Assembly (NCBI GenBank): GCA_039602395.1
Contig: JBCNJP010000006.1
Coordinates: 11,768,952 to 11,832,951, forward strand
Reading direction: 5' to 3'
Length of the DNA stretch: 64,000 nt
Source: Deinandra increscens subsp. villosa
Taxonomy: Eukaryota > Streptophyta > Magnoliopsida > Asterales > Asteraceae
In this document: in pieces, positions 21,030 through 31,644 of the stretch
How the letters are laid out: each line of letters starts with the position of its first letter
Position numbering within the stretch: position 1 is the stretch's first letter
The notes under the pieces: generated by a model
Databases searched by the model: none
Seen by the model: the letters and a program-made list of their open reading frames with translations, nothing else
Told to the model about the DNA's origin: nothing
Position numbers and translations under genes: made by a program

Positions 21030-21480
21030 GTGGTTTTCGATCAAAAAGTAGGGTGGGTCGAAAAGCGGTTTTCAGTCGGAGGAAACTGGTCGAAAAGTAC
21101 TTTTCGATCGGGCAAGGTTTCAGCCAAAAAGTACACTCTCGATCGAAAAGTGTGTGTGGATCGAAAAGTCTCAGGAGGGCACTTTCCGATCGAAATGTCT
21201 GATCGAGAAGTCACAAAGGGGACTTCTCGATTGGGGACGGTTGATCGAAAAGTCACAATGGGGACTTTTCGATAAAAAAACAGATCGAGAAGTCTCAGTG
21301 GGGACTTATCGATTGGGAACGGCTGGTCGAAAGTCACAAACTTAGACTTTTCGACTGGAAGCAGCTGATCGAAAAGAACGAGGGGTCTTTCTCGATCACA
21401 AGAAGGTGACAGAATGAGCTTTTCGATCGGGGAGTCGATCGAAAAGTTGTTTGCAGGGTCGAAAAGTGCTCAAACTTCGA
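21030..21480. repeat. GATCGAAAAG word array in the gag leader of B
   Basis: A dense irregular array of GATCGAAAAG, GGTCGAAAAG, CGATCGGG and GATCGAGAAG words on both strands, for example around 21040, 21090, 21138, 21160, 21243, 21366 and 21438. It lies between the primer site and the gag start of B. The same word fills 7690-7990 ahead of ORF2. Confidence 0.85.
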
Positions 21481-21631
21481 GCAAATCACCACGAGATCTT
21501 CTGTTTCGCGTCCAAACCTGCAAAAATACTTCCAAGTGTGCTAAAATCTGAAAATCACCAACAAAACTCAAATCGTTAGTTCACAAGAACTTGAATCTGA
21601 TATTGCGAGAGCCTCGAAACTTGCGTTTCTT

Positions 21632-21643
21632 GGCTCTGATAGT
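21632..21643 (-). other. primer binding site of element B
   Basis: On the minus strand the sequence after the LTR reads CTTACTATCAGAGCC. It keeps TATCAGAGCC of the initiator tRNA-Met site but differs from TGGTATCAGAGC at the first bases. Confidence 0.6.
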
Positions 21644-21646
21644 AAG

Positions 21647-22024
21647 TGTAAGGATCGTATCAACCCTCACGCGATATCAAAGTCTACAATCACCGTGTGG
21701 AATCCGGTGACTATAGATGATTCAAGAATAATCAAGAAACAGTGAATAATCGAGTAAACACTTGGTTCGAAATTATCTAAGGAGAATTTCGTAAACACTG
21801 ATTTACTAGAACACCCAAAACAGCAACCCTAACCAACTAGATTAGCTATCCTTTTATAGGAAAGCTTATGCTTGGTAAACAAGCTACATAATTCGGCCTA
21901 AAGGGCCTATACTATGACCAACACACAAGCCCACACAACCCATTTACATGTTTATAGCCCAATTACATTAACTAGCCCAAAAGTATTTCTAATGCAAAAG
22001 CCTCACAAAATTATGGTCTCTACA
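21647..22024 (-). repeat. element B 5' LTR
   Basis: TG...CA ends; the same sequence as 4724-5160 apart from about a dozen substitutions and a deletion of about 60 bp following GAGTAAA. The outer flank TGGAA pairs with TAGAA at 4719-4723. Confidence 0.85.
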
Positions 22025-24975
22025 TGGAACAAGTCAGAAAGTTCCTAAGTTGTTGAAGTTGGAAGATTATCAGAATTGGAAGCAACGATTTTCAGCTTAC
22101 ATAAGCACGAATGATATCGATTTGTGGATTCCAATCAAGAAACTTTATCAACATCCGACTGATCAAGGAGATTTCAAGGAAGTTCATACCTTCGACATTG
22201 CTGAAAGGAAATCATACGAGCTTGAACAAAAAGCTTTCGGTTATCTTACAATGGCATTACCCACTGAGTTGTTACATCAATTTAGTACGTGCAAGAAATC
22301 AAAACAATTGTGGGATGCTTTATCAGCAAGATGTGAGGGTAATGATGAATACAAGAAAAGTCGAAGAAAGGTGTTGAATAAAGAATTTGATAACTTTTAA
22401 CATTGTGACAATGAAAATATTACCGCTCTTATTTCACGGTTTTCACATCTGATTAGTGAATTAAAGGTAGTTGGAATTGAGAAAAACGATGCAGATTTGA
22501 AAGAAAAGATTATGGAAGCTTTGCCTGAAAAGTGAGAAAACTATGTTTTGTTACTCACTCACGATAAAGAATACTCTACATTGACATTTCATGAGCTTAC
22601 TGGAAAACTTCATGCTCGGGAAATGGAAATGTTAAATTCAAAGAAGTCAACTGCAATGTTACAAAATCCTGAGTTGTATCATGGAGAGAATACTGCTAGT
22701 ATGAATGCTAAAGCTAAACCAAATCTGAGTTCTACACCAAGTGTTGCTTTTATGGCTGGAGTTTCTGGAAATTCTGATTCTTCAAAAGGTTGCAGTTTTA
22801 CCATTCCAAATTTCACAAATTAGAATGCCTTGTCTGCTGAAACAACCGAAGAGTATGCTAAAATGATTTCTGCCTTAATTACATCATCTTTTGGGTTGGT
22901 TATCAAGAATGTTGCTGATGCTAAGATTACGAGGGATGATCTTGATGAACTTGATGATGATCAATTGAACGAATTAGATTTAGCTTGGCAATATGCTATG
23001 CTAGGTCAAAGATCAAAACGATTTTTCAAGAAACATGGCAGAAGTTCATCTGATTTCAATAGAAAATTGGGATTTGATAAATCCAAGTTAAAGTGTTACA
23101 CATGTTCAAAGCTTGGTCATTTTGTTAAAGAATGTTAATAAGCGCATGTTAGCAAACCCGGTTTTACTCAACCATCATCCAGTAATTCAACCAAGACAAC
23201 AACTTTTACAGTACAAAATGATGGTGTTTATGATTGGGGTAAACATTTTGATTCATCTGCTTTGATTGTCACTCATGATCAACAAGCAGATTATTGTTCA
23301 GATACAAGTTCAGCACCGAGTTCCTATGAATCTGCTGAAAACATGGAAAGTTTGTTGAAAGAAAATGCTTCACTATAGAATAAAATTCAACAGATTTCTG
23401 AGGAATCCAAGTTGGTTAGTTCAGATTTGGAGGTTTCTAAGGAACATGAGAAGGAATTAGTTTTGAAAAATGAATGTTTGATTACAGAGATTAAATTGCT
23501 GAATAAAGTTTTAGAAATATCAAAACAAGATAGAAAGAATGTTGAAGCTGCAAATGCAAAGATCTGTGAAGAGAGGGATGAGTTGGTTGATGAAGTCAAG
23601 AAAAGGAAGGATGAAGCAGAAGACGCTGCAAATGATTTTCAGAATCTTTTTAATAAGTCAAAAATGAAGCTTGATCTGCTTACAAAGAATGCTGAAGAAT
23701 CTGCTGCTAAGATTGTATGTTATCAAGTTGTTATGGAGAAGTATTTGGATGAGAAGCGAGAGTTGGTTAGTGTTAATAAAGTTCAAACTGTAAATTTGGA
23801 TATTCAAAAGCGGAATGAAGATAAAAAGAAGAAAGAATTGTTTGAAGGGCTGAAAAATCTTCGAATGCAAAAATTTGAAACACATAAGGTTGCAAAAAGA
23901 TTGATAGTTACTGAGAAGGAGTTGTCTGAAGCTCAACAAGATATTTCAGATTTAAAGATTCAAGTAAATGATGCCAATTGATTGCTGAATAATGTCTCTA
24001 ATTCTCAATTGTTCACAAGCTTTCTAGCTAAAGATGAAAAATTTGAAAAGATGTTTGATAAGACAGCTTCACCCCCTGCTCATATCAAAGAAGCTTTTAG
24101 AGAAGAAAAGGAAAAGGTTGAAGATGTTGATTATTCAAAGTTTTCCTTTACTATTGAAGAAGAAAAGATTGTGAAGAAGAAGAAAAACAAGAAAATTAAG
24201 AGGAAGAAATCTGAGATTCCTTGAGCTCCCAAGTTTGTTTCTGGTTCATCTTCAGCTGATAATGAGAAATCAGCTCCTTTAAGTGAAAAGATTCGTTCTC
24301 AAACATGAATTTGATGAGACGATTTTCTTTGAACAGAAAAATATTAAAGAAATTAAAGCTGAATTTTCAAAGTTAGCAAAGGATGGACATCAGAATTCAA
24401 ATTCTGAGGAAAAAGTTTTTGGGAAGAATGTTGGTTTGGGTTTTCAATCACAAAATGTCAAAGCTGAGGAGGTTCCAGCATCAACATCATAAGATTTGAA
24501 GAAGCTTAAAATGAAGCAAGTGAAGAAGGAAGTTTTCAAGGCTGAAAAGGTTCAATCTGAGCGATTCTACTAGCTCAAAGGTTCAGAACAGATTTACCCT
24601 GATAAAGAATTTCCTCTTCACTGCGTGGATGCAAGGAAAATTTCTGAAGTTTCTGAAAAGAAAGATGCATCAAGAACCTTGAAGAATCAAACAGCAAAAT
24701 TTTCTTCTAATGGTTCTCATTCTCGAAGCCCAACATCTAAATGGGTTCAGGATCACCGTAGACAGGTATATGATTCCTTCTCTGATCATGTTCGAGATAT
24801 TCATGTTTGTAATTTTTCGCAGGCACCTAAAAGGTGGGACAAAACTGAACGTCTATGTTATGTTTGCCGCCAAAAAGGGCATATGGCAAAAGATTGTCTA
24901 TTTACTGCTAAATCAAAATCTAGGTCTCAACAGATACCAGTCTTTGGTAAACCTGCCAAACCAAAGTTCTCATGA
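22025..24975 (+). pseudogene. gag: element A Gag, main part (degraded)
   Basis: Continues the frame begun at 4648. The copia Gag domain has LEDYQNWKQRFSAYI, FGYLTMALPTELLH and QLWDALSARCEG (22050-22350). The first zinc knuckle is CYTCSKLGHFVKEC (23095-23136), followed by long coiled coils (23412-23960), a Lys-rich linker and a second knuckle CYVCRQKGHMAKDC (24856-24897). Breaks: stops at 22398, 22533, 22821, 23137, 23377, 23979 and 24222, and a frame change near 24290. The layout equals C Gag, which is intact. No pol follows. Confidence 0.85.
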
Positions 24976-25131
24976 ACAAGGCAGAGTTTTGATAAATGTG
25001 AACCTACATTCTTTCAAAAACAAAAACGTTTTGTTCCTATGTTTCAAAAGGTTTAAAATGTAGGTTCTTCATCACAGCCACCTGGTCGACCTGAAGCAGT
25101 CGCTTTGGGTCAGTTAAAAACTAATGAGTTT

Positions 25132-25251
25132 GACCAGTGTGCAGGTACTTCTAGAAGACCTATCGATGATTGCAAAGTTGTTGATGGAGGAGACCAGTGT
25201 GTAGGTACTTCTAGAAGACCTATCGATGATTGCAAAGTTGTTGATGGAGGA
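25132..25251 (+). repeat. 60-bp tandem duplication after A Gag
   Basis: GACCAGTGTGCAGGTACTTC and the next 40 bases occur twice in succession (25132-25191, 25192-25251) with one difference. A unit related to it follows C Gag as a single copy (about 18837-18880), so the duplication is specific to A. Confidence 0.85.
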
Positions 25252-25852
25252 GTATTCTGCTTAACTTAAATTTCTTGCAATATAGTATTTTTTCTCTAAC
25301 CTGCAAACATTTATGAAATTCTAAAATGCAAGGTATCTGTGTTGATTGATCAATTTTTCTTTCTATATGTATTTTCAATTGCTTAAAAATCCAAAAATAG
25401 AGTCTTGTTTTTGTAAATGAAAATTCAAAAATAGAGTTTTCTTTTTAAGGGGGAGAATTGCATGTAAATGGGAGATATTGTGAAAATGTATGTTATGGGA
25501 AGAAGGTGAATACATGCACAATATATAAGGAAGGTGAATACATGCACAATATATAAAATTTTGAGAAATTGATCATTGGGAAATGATAGTACATTGGCTT
25601 ATGTATCTGTCTCATGGATAGAGTAGATTAAAGAGCCATAAGATCATTGTTTGATATGTTTGGTAGGCTCGGTAAATCAGAAAGTATTCAGATGTGACAT
25701 ACATTAAATACTAGGCTTGACCATGTGGATAACATCTTGATGCGTATTTCATGACAAAAAGAAAAATAAGTGTGAAAAATAAAATGAGAAGTCACTGTGT
25801 ATACATCTGTTCATTTTGAAAAAAATTTAAACTTGTTTGATTTTTTTATTTT

Positions 25853-26093
25853 GTCAAACGATCGGACTTTCTCTGCGTGCTCACAAGGCCGACCGGATTG
25901 TTGTTCGTTTGACGTTCTGCTTTATTTTCTTTGGTGTTTCTTACAACTCATCGGACTTTCTCTGCATGTATGGGAGTACCGACCTGATTGTTGTTGGGTT
26001 ATACAATTTCAACTTGTTTTATTTTTCTTATTTTGTTAAATCCGAGGCCTTATCTGCGTATTGAAAGATCGACCTTAAGGTAGACGATTTAAC
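25853..26093 (+). ncRNA. three tandem stem-loops in the 3' block of A
   Basis: A1 (25853-25913) is closed by GTCAAACG and CGTTTGAC. A2 (about 25940-26004) has a partly decayed outer stem. A3 (26035-26093) is closed by GTTAAATC and GATTTAAC. The core in A1 is ATCGGACTTTCTCTGCGTGC...GGCCGACCGGATTGTTGTT. Folding is inferred. Confidence 0.6.
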
Positions 26094-26166
26094 GTTCTTA
26101 TTTCTTTTAGCATGGAACACATTTGATGATATCATGAAAATATTATACTTTGTGAAAATTCACAAG

Positions 26167-26223
26167 TGTAATCACACAAAAAGAAAAAGAAAAAGCAAAA
26201 GAAAAAGGAAAAAGAAAAAGAAA
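26167..26223 (+). repeat. AAAAAG simple repeat
   Basis: Purine run of AAAAAG-like units inside the 3' block of A. C has no equivalent run at the matching place. Confidence 0.8.
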
Positions 26224-26929
26224 ATGTCTGAATATGTCTGATAGTGTGGGATACACTGGTCCAAACAAAATCTAATCAATACCTTAATATATCCAGATGT
26301 TACGAGTATGATTCTGACTGAGTTTAAGATGGACAAATTATACCGGCAATCAGCATGACTTATGTGCTTCAATTAGTTGAAATTGAAGTACAGTTCAGTG
26401 CGTCATGATCAATATGATCCCATATAGTGGTCTTTCTCATACCAAAAATAGAGTTTGATTCTGTATTGCATTTACATTTCAGTTCAAGAAAAGTACAAAA
26501 AGATTTTTGGTGTGTTTTAGCATAAATTTGAAAAATCAAAAAGATTTTAGGTTTGTTTTGATATAAATTTTCTAAAAGCCAAAAAGATTTTGTTTCTGCT
26601 TTATTTTCGATCTGATCAACACGTGATACAAATTCAATTTTCAAAATCATATCTTGGAGTCTCGAAGACATTTTGCGCCAAGATTATTTAATTTTTGAGC
26701 AGGTTGCTAAAGTGAAAGAAATCACAACTTCAAGTCTTCTGAAGCTGTTGATAAAGACCAGAGATACATCAGATATTGTCAAGTATTCATGATCAAGCTA
26801 CGATAAAAGTTGAGGAAGAGTTTTTTTGAAGATTTATTAGACAAACGGATTCTACACTTGAGGGGAAGTTTGATTGAAGATACAATAATGAGGATGTTGA
26901 AGAGATACTGCACACGACGAGGGGGAGTT

Positions 26930-27291
26930 TGTTAATACCTGATCTTTGCGTCGTGTGAAGGATTGAGTTGCATCAAATCAAGAATAAGTTCAAGCCAAAG
27001 TGTAACTGGCCGAACCTGGTCTGAACCTGGAGTTCGGATCAGGGCGAACCTCAGGTTCGGCGGAGGTTCGGCGGGTCAGTATAAATATATGTTTGTTCTT
27101 TGTGTTAGATGGTTCCGAGCATAAGAGATATCCATAAGTGTGTGTTTCTGTGGTGTATTCTCTGTGTGTCTGTTCTTTGTGATTCTGATTGTAATTGTTC
27201 TTCTATAGATCAAAAAAACAATCATTATAATTACTCGTTTCGTATCCGAATAGCTAGATTGAGTAGACGATCCGATGCTCACGACTTTTCA
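26930..27291 (+). repeat. element A 3' LTR
   Basis: TGTTAATACC...CTTTTCA, preceded by GAGGGGGAGTT. A TATAAATA lies at 27080-27087. Roughly 24 differences from the 5' copy by eye. Confidence 0.88.
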
Positions 27292-27436
27292 CGGACCGAC
27301 CGGACCTGACCCCCGGACTGGACCGACCGGATCTAACTCACAGACCAGACTAGCCGGACCCAACCTCGGACCGATCGACCCGAACTGCGGACCAATCGGG
27401 GGTCGGGTCCGGGGGGGGGGGGGGTCTGGTCAATGT
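27292..27436 (+). repeat. GC-rich minisatellite, right half
   Basis: Resumes the CCGGACC-type array cut by element A at 3759. It ends in a run of 14 G (27411-27424). Confidence 0.75.
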
Positions 27437-27646
27437 GGTCTGACGGTTGAGTTGGATTTTCCGAAAATAAGTAGATTTTTACATCTTTTCTAATTTTCTA
27501 ATATGGAAAATGAAAATTTCATCTTTTAATTTTGAATGCGTTTTTAAAAAACTTTCATGTGTTTTCTAGAGATGGAAAACCCTTTTTATTTTATAAAAGA
27601 GTAGAAATGGAAAACTAAAATACATTTTCAACAAATAAACGCGCTC
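27437..27646 (-). repeat. right arm of the MITE-like inverted repeat
   Basis: Ends TAAACGCGCTC, an inverted match to GGGTGCGTTTA at 3280. It carries GGAAAA and TTTTCC-rich sequence like the left arm. Confidence 0.5.
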
Positions 27647-27652
27647 ATAGTT

Positions 27653-28152
27653 NNNNNNNNNNNNNNNNNNNNNNNNNNNNNNNNNNNNNNNNNNNNNNNN
27701 NNNNNNNNNNNNNNNNNNNNNNNNNNNNNNNNNNNNNNNNNNNNNNNNNNNNNNNNNNNNNNNNNNNNNNNNNNNNNNNNNNNNNNNNNNNNNNNNNNNN
27801 NNNNNNNNNNNNNNNNNNNNNNNNNNNNNNNNNNNNNNNNNNNNNNNNNNNNNNNNNNNNNNNNNNNNNNNNNNNNNNNNNNNNNNNNNNNNNNNNNNNN
27901 NNNNNNNNNNNNNNNNNNNNNNNNNNNNNNNNNNNNNNNNNNNNNNNNNNNNNNNNNNNNNNNNNNNNNNNNNNNNNNNNNNNNNNNNNNNNNNNNNNNN
28001 NNNNNNNNNNNNNNNNNNNNNNNNNNNNNNNNNNNNNNNNNNNNNNNNNNNNNNNNNNNNNNNNNNNNNNNNNNNNNNNNNNNNNNNNNNNNNNNNNNNN
28101 NNNNNNNNNNNNNNNNNNNNNNNNNNNNNNNNNNNNNNNNNNNNNNNNNNNN
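27653..28152. other. assembly gap, 500 N
   Basis: Exactly 500 N, a conventional placeholder for a gap of unknown size. Continuity between the two sides is not proven by sequence. Confidence 0.99.
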
Positions 28153-28368
28153 CTTCAAATGGGGTTGGGGCACCGATTTTTTAAAGAGATAGAGGGGGGT
28201 TTGGGAAGGTTTTTATGGGGTGTTTGGGAGAGTGGGAGAGTGGGGAAACCATTACTCACAAATTGGGGAAAAATGGGAAGGGGTGGGGAATGATGAGGTG
28301 GCACCAAAAATGGATTGGGGAAATGGGGAGGGTATTACTATTAATCTAAGGCCTCCCATCGATATTTA
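28153..28368. other. G-rich non-coding flank of the CACTA element
   Basis: Rich in TGGGGA, GGGTGTTTGG and GTGGGGAA. It looks like the inside of a GC-skewed MITE-type repeat whose other end may lie in the gap. No gene. Confidence 0.35.
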
Positions 28369-28795
28369 CACTACAAGAAAAAAGGTTTTTGGTGGCGAAA
28401 GCTAAGGTGAGGACTAAGTCCCCACTAAAGGATACGTTTCAGTGGGGACTTTTCGCCACGAAAGGGTTTTAGTAAAAAAAATGAATTTTTTGACTCCAGC
28501 GAGGATAAGTCGCCACTGAAGGGTTAGGCGGGAAACATCCCGCGTAGTGAAAATATATAGTGGAGAAATTTCGCCACCGAAAGATTAAATAAATTAATTT
28601 ACGTTTTATTTTATTAGTTCACACGATAAAAAATAAAAAAAAAATTTAACTTACCCTACGGTGGCGATATTTTGCCACCGAAAGTAAGGCTTCAGTGAGG
28701 ACTTATCGCCACGAAAGATATAAATTTAAAAAAAAATAAAAAATAGCTATGGTGAGGACTAATCGCCACCATAGGGTTTATGCCCTAGCTTTTAC
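28369..28795 (+). repeat. CACTA 5' terminal and subterminal repeats
   Basis: The terminal repeat is followed by about eight copies of GTGGCGA, TTTCGCCAC or AGTGGGGAC in both orientations. In En/Spm such words are binding sites for the TnpA protein; that role is inferred here from position and density. Confidence 0.8.
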
Positions 28796-28829
28796 ACAAC
28801 TAGTTCTCCTTCATTCGTATACAGACAGA

Positions 28830-29060
28830 AAAAAGCGCTACCGCGCTACGGCACAGAGAAGGCGCCACCGCATCCTCGTCGCCATCCAGCACGTCACCCT
28901 CGTCGCCGTTCCGAGCACGTCACTTCGTGCCGTCTCCGACCACGTTTCGCCGACCAGCAGCGGCTCCGATTTTGGCTCCAAAATCGACCACCACCGACCT
29001 CCACCGACCACGTTTCGCCGACCAGCAGCGGCTCCGAACATCCCTGATCACCACCGAGCA
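28830..29060 (+). other. GC-rich segment with a 33-bp direct repeat
   Basis: CCGACCACGTTTCGCCGACC and the following bases to GGCTCCGA occur at about 28937 and again at about 29006. The segment is far richer in GC than its surroundings and sits where a transposon 5' untranslated exon would be. Open frames here look like composition artefacts. Confidence 0.5.
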
Positions 29061-29981
29061 TCCCAAACCCAAAAAAGAACACGGTATGTCCCCCGATTTC
29101 ATTTGTTTTCCTGTTTTGTAGAAGTTTTTTTTCTGATTTTGGTTCCATAGCCCCAAATCGGAAACCGGAGCAACGTCCTTCCCGCCGCCACTGTACTCGC
29201 CAATCGAACTTGTCAATCAAGGTAACGATACTAACTTCATCTATTTATATATGAATATCTGTGTATGCATCTAAGCCTTAATTAGCATTCGTATATATAT
29301 TATATATATGAACATGCGAGTGATTTTAAGACTTAGCCTCCATTGGTAGACATAAATCTGGCAGGCAGGCAGGATTAGAAAGCCCTAGCTAGCTCCCAAG
29401 TCCCATTCATTGATGCATCTGTTCTGTTGTTTAGCTCATAAGTTTTTGTAGCCAAGCTCAATAATAATTAATTAAATAGTACTAAACTAATTCACTACAC
29501 TATTTATCTACACAAACTAATTATTCTGAGTCTTCAGATCCAATGTATATTAGATCGTCTTTTCACACATTTGGGTTGCTGTAGTTATTATATGTGGAAA
29601 TTTCGCACACATTTGGGTTGCTGTAGTTAGAATATTTGATTCTACCTTTTACCTTTTAATGACATTGAGCTAACAGGTATAGTGTTTTGTGACTATGTGG
29701 GTTCTTATATCTTTTTTTTTTAATTTGATACTATTTTGTACTCATTTGACTTTACTAATAATTTACTTATCCTTGTAGTTCCTTGAAGACATTGGTGTTG
29801 AGAATCTTGCTGGGTTTGATTGCACGTTTCTTTCTTGTTATCATCGTTGAGGTAAGTAGCATTTTACCCTAGTTTAAGTATGTGTATGGTTGTAAATATG
29901 TTTATATTCATGTAGTTATGATGTGTGTTTATTTGTATATATTCTAATGTAAATAACCCTTTAGACTATACATTCTAGCTA

Positions 29982-31445
29982 ATGTTTATTAATAAAACAG
30001 ACATGACAATCGATAAGAGTTGGATTAGTTTGCGAAACCGGAATACTAACCAATTCAAGGATGGTCTTGAACAATTTATAGAGATTGCCAAGAAACACGT
30101 CAACAGTCACGGGGAACCCTATTGCCCATGTAGAGGGTGTCACAATGGAAAACGACAGAATACAAAAACAATCTATGCGCACGTAATTGACAAGGGATTT
30201 TCACAATCGTATAAGACATGGGTATATCACGGTGAGGAACATCCCAACACTGCGGCTATAGAAGCCATCTCCAATCCCTATTTATTTAAATCAGGGTCTT
30301 CACCAATTGCCCCTGGCCCTGAGATGTTTGATGCAATTCACGATGTTATCGACACGTTTAATACAAATGAAGAAAAGGGAAAAGTAAGTCATATTGAGAT
30401 CTGGGCCAAAGAACACAAGGACAAGAAAGGTCGATGGAGAAATGCTAGAGCGGCCCAAGACTTTGTAAGTAAAATAGTTTAATTTGCTTTATAAAGTAAT
30501 TTTGACCCGTTTAGTATTTTAATTGGATACACTAAGTGTTAATAGTTGGTTCGAGTCATTTCGACCCGTTTTGCATGAAAATTGGTTATGATATAAGTAT
30601 GGACAAATTTTAAGAATTTTAGTAATTTTGACCCGTTTAGTCTTTTAGTCGGATATCTTAGGTGAATTGAATTGGGTTTGAGTCATTTTGACCCGTTTAG
30701 TATTTTAATGGGACATACCAAGTGTTTAATAGTTGGTTCGAGTCATTTTGACCCTTTTTGCATGAAAATTGGTTATGATATAAGTATGGACAAATTTTAA
30801 GAATTTTAGTAATTTTGACCCGTTTAGTCATTTAGTCGGATATCTTAGGTGAATTGAATTGGGTTTGAGTCATTTTGACCCGTTTAGTATTTTTGTTGGA
30901 TACATTAAGTGTTCTAAGGTTGGTTTGATTCATTTTCACTTGTTTAGTATTTTGTTGGATATATTAAGTGTTCTAAAGTTGGTTTGATTCATTTTCACCT
31001 TAACACTTGATGATATTGCTACTATTGTTCGATGTATTAAGTGTTGAATGTTTATTTAAATTTGTGAATTGTTTTTATAATGTAGAAAAAAATTTGGGAC
31101 ACAAAGGAGGAAATGCAACTAGAGATGGGAACCGAAGAGGACATTGATGAAAAGGAATGTCTTGGGCGTGCCTTAAAACCAAGAACCGGGCATGATAAAG
31201 GTATTGGTCGCGTGGTTAGGCAACCATCTCTATACTATGATGTCGGTTCCTCATCAGAGTTGTAAGAGTTGAAGCAAAAATACCAAGAGCAACAACAACA
31301 ATTGGTTGCCCAACAACAACTCCAACAAACCACACAACAACAAGTTGCTGCATTAATGGCTTTCTTGAACCCACAAATGCAAAAGCAACTACAACAAAAC
31401 CTGCAGCAACAACAATCAAACGAAGATGAAGATGAAGATGAATGA
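29982..31445 (+). pseudogene. En/Spm-type accessory transposon protein, two exons, broken
   Basis: Exon 1 (ATG at 29982 or 30003, to 30464) begins with a transposase-associated domain: DKSWISL, FKDGLEQFIEIAK and a CPCRGCHN zinc-like motif near residue 50. It ends IWAKEHKDKKGRWRNA...AQDF. The donor GTAAGT is at 30465; the acceptor ATGTAG ends at 31085, in phase. Exon 2 (31086-31445) reads KKIWDTKEEM and CLGRALKPRTGH, as in the plant Ptta/En/Spm family, then a Gln-rich tail. A TAA at 31263-31265 stops it before the Gln-rich tail. The splice sites are inferred from fit. A typical member is longer, so this one is also internally reduced. Confidence 0.7.
30495..30960 (+). repeat. 187-bp tandem repeat inside the CACTA intron
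   Basis: AATTTTGACCCGTTTAGT recurs. The full unit from 30621 recurs at 30808, a period of 187 bp, with partial copies before and after (TTGACCCGTTTAGTATTTT). It lies wholly inside the predicted intron 30465-31085. Confidence 0.8.
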
Positions 31446-31644
31446 TTGCATTAGATACTATCTAAGTTTAAAACTTTTATGTGTTTAAGTGAAGTTATTG
31501 TTCTTGACCTTTATGTTTGTTTTATGTTATTGGGTTTCTTTTGTTTAATCTATGAATTGAAGATGGATTTGAGTGAATTGTGAAACTGATTGGTTGGGTT
31601 TACAAACCTGAAAAATATATAAAAAAAAAGTTTTTTTTAAACAG

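Larger units (their letters stand above)
4724..22024 (-). mobile_element. element B: Sirevirus-like Ty1/copia with extra ORF2, minus strand
   Basis: LTRs at 21647-22024 (5') and 4724-5160 (3') differ at roughly a dozen sites plus one deletion of about 60 bp in the 5' copy. On the minus strand the order is LTR, primer site, word-rich leader, gag, pol, trace of pol end, word array, ORF2, polypurine tract, LTR. Element C interrupts gag and element D interrupts RT, and sequence was lost at both of those places. LTR divergence (about 3%) is lower than in A, as nesting predicts. Confidence 0.85.
25400..26929 (+). other. element A conserved 3' non-coding block
   Basis: Homologous to 19060-20359 of C and to 59640-60700 of E. 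It has a G-rich tract AAGGGGGAGAA (25447-25457), three stem-loops (25853-26093), an (AAAAAG)n run (26167-26223), an inner GAGGGGAAG (about 26860) and the terminal GAGGGGGAG (26919-26927) before the 3' LTR. No shared coding frame. Confidence 0.7.
3760..27291 (+). mobile_element. element A: gag-only Sirevirus-like Ty1/copia, host of the nested stack
   Basis: LTRs at 3760-4118 and 26930-27291 share TG ends and differ at roughly 24 sites by eye (about 6-7%). The flanks CAGAC (3755-3759) and CGGAC (27292-27296) look like a 5-bp target duplication with one change. A's own sequence is 3760-4723 plus 22025-27291; element B occupies the middle. The internal region has a tRNA-iMet primer site, a Gag pseudogene and a conserved 3' non-coding block, but no protease, integrase, RT or RNase H. 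It would need pol from a relative such as E. Confidence 0.85.

Noticed and set aside
28749..29150. 133-codon frame near the CACTA 5' end
   Set aside because: Crosses a 33-bp repeat in GC-rich DNA and overlaps equally long frames on the other strand.
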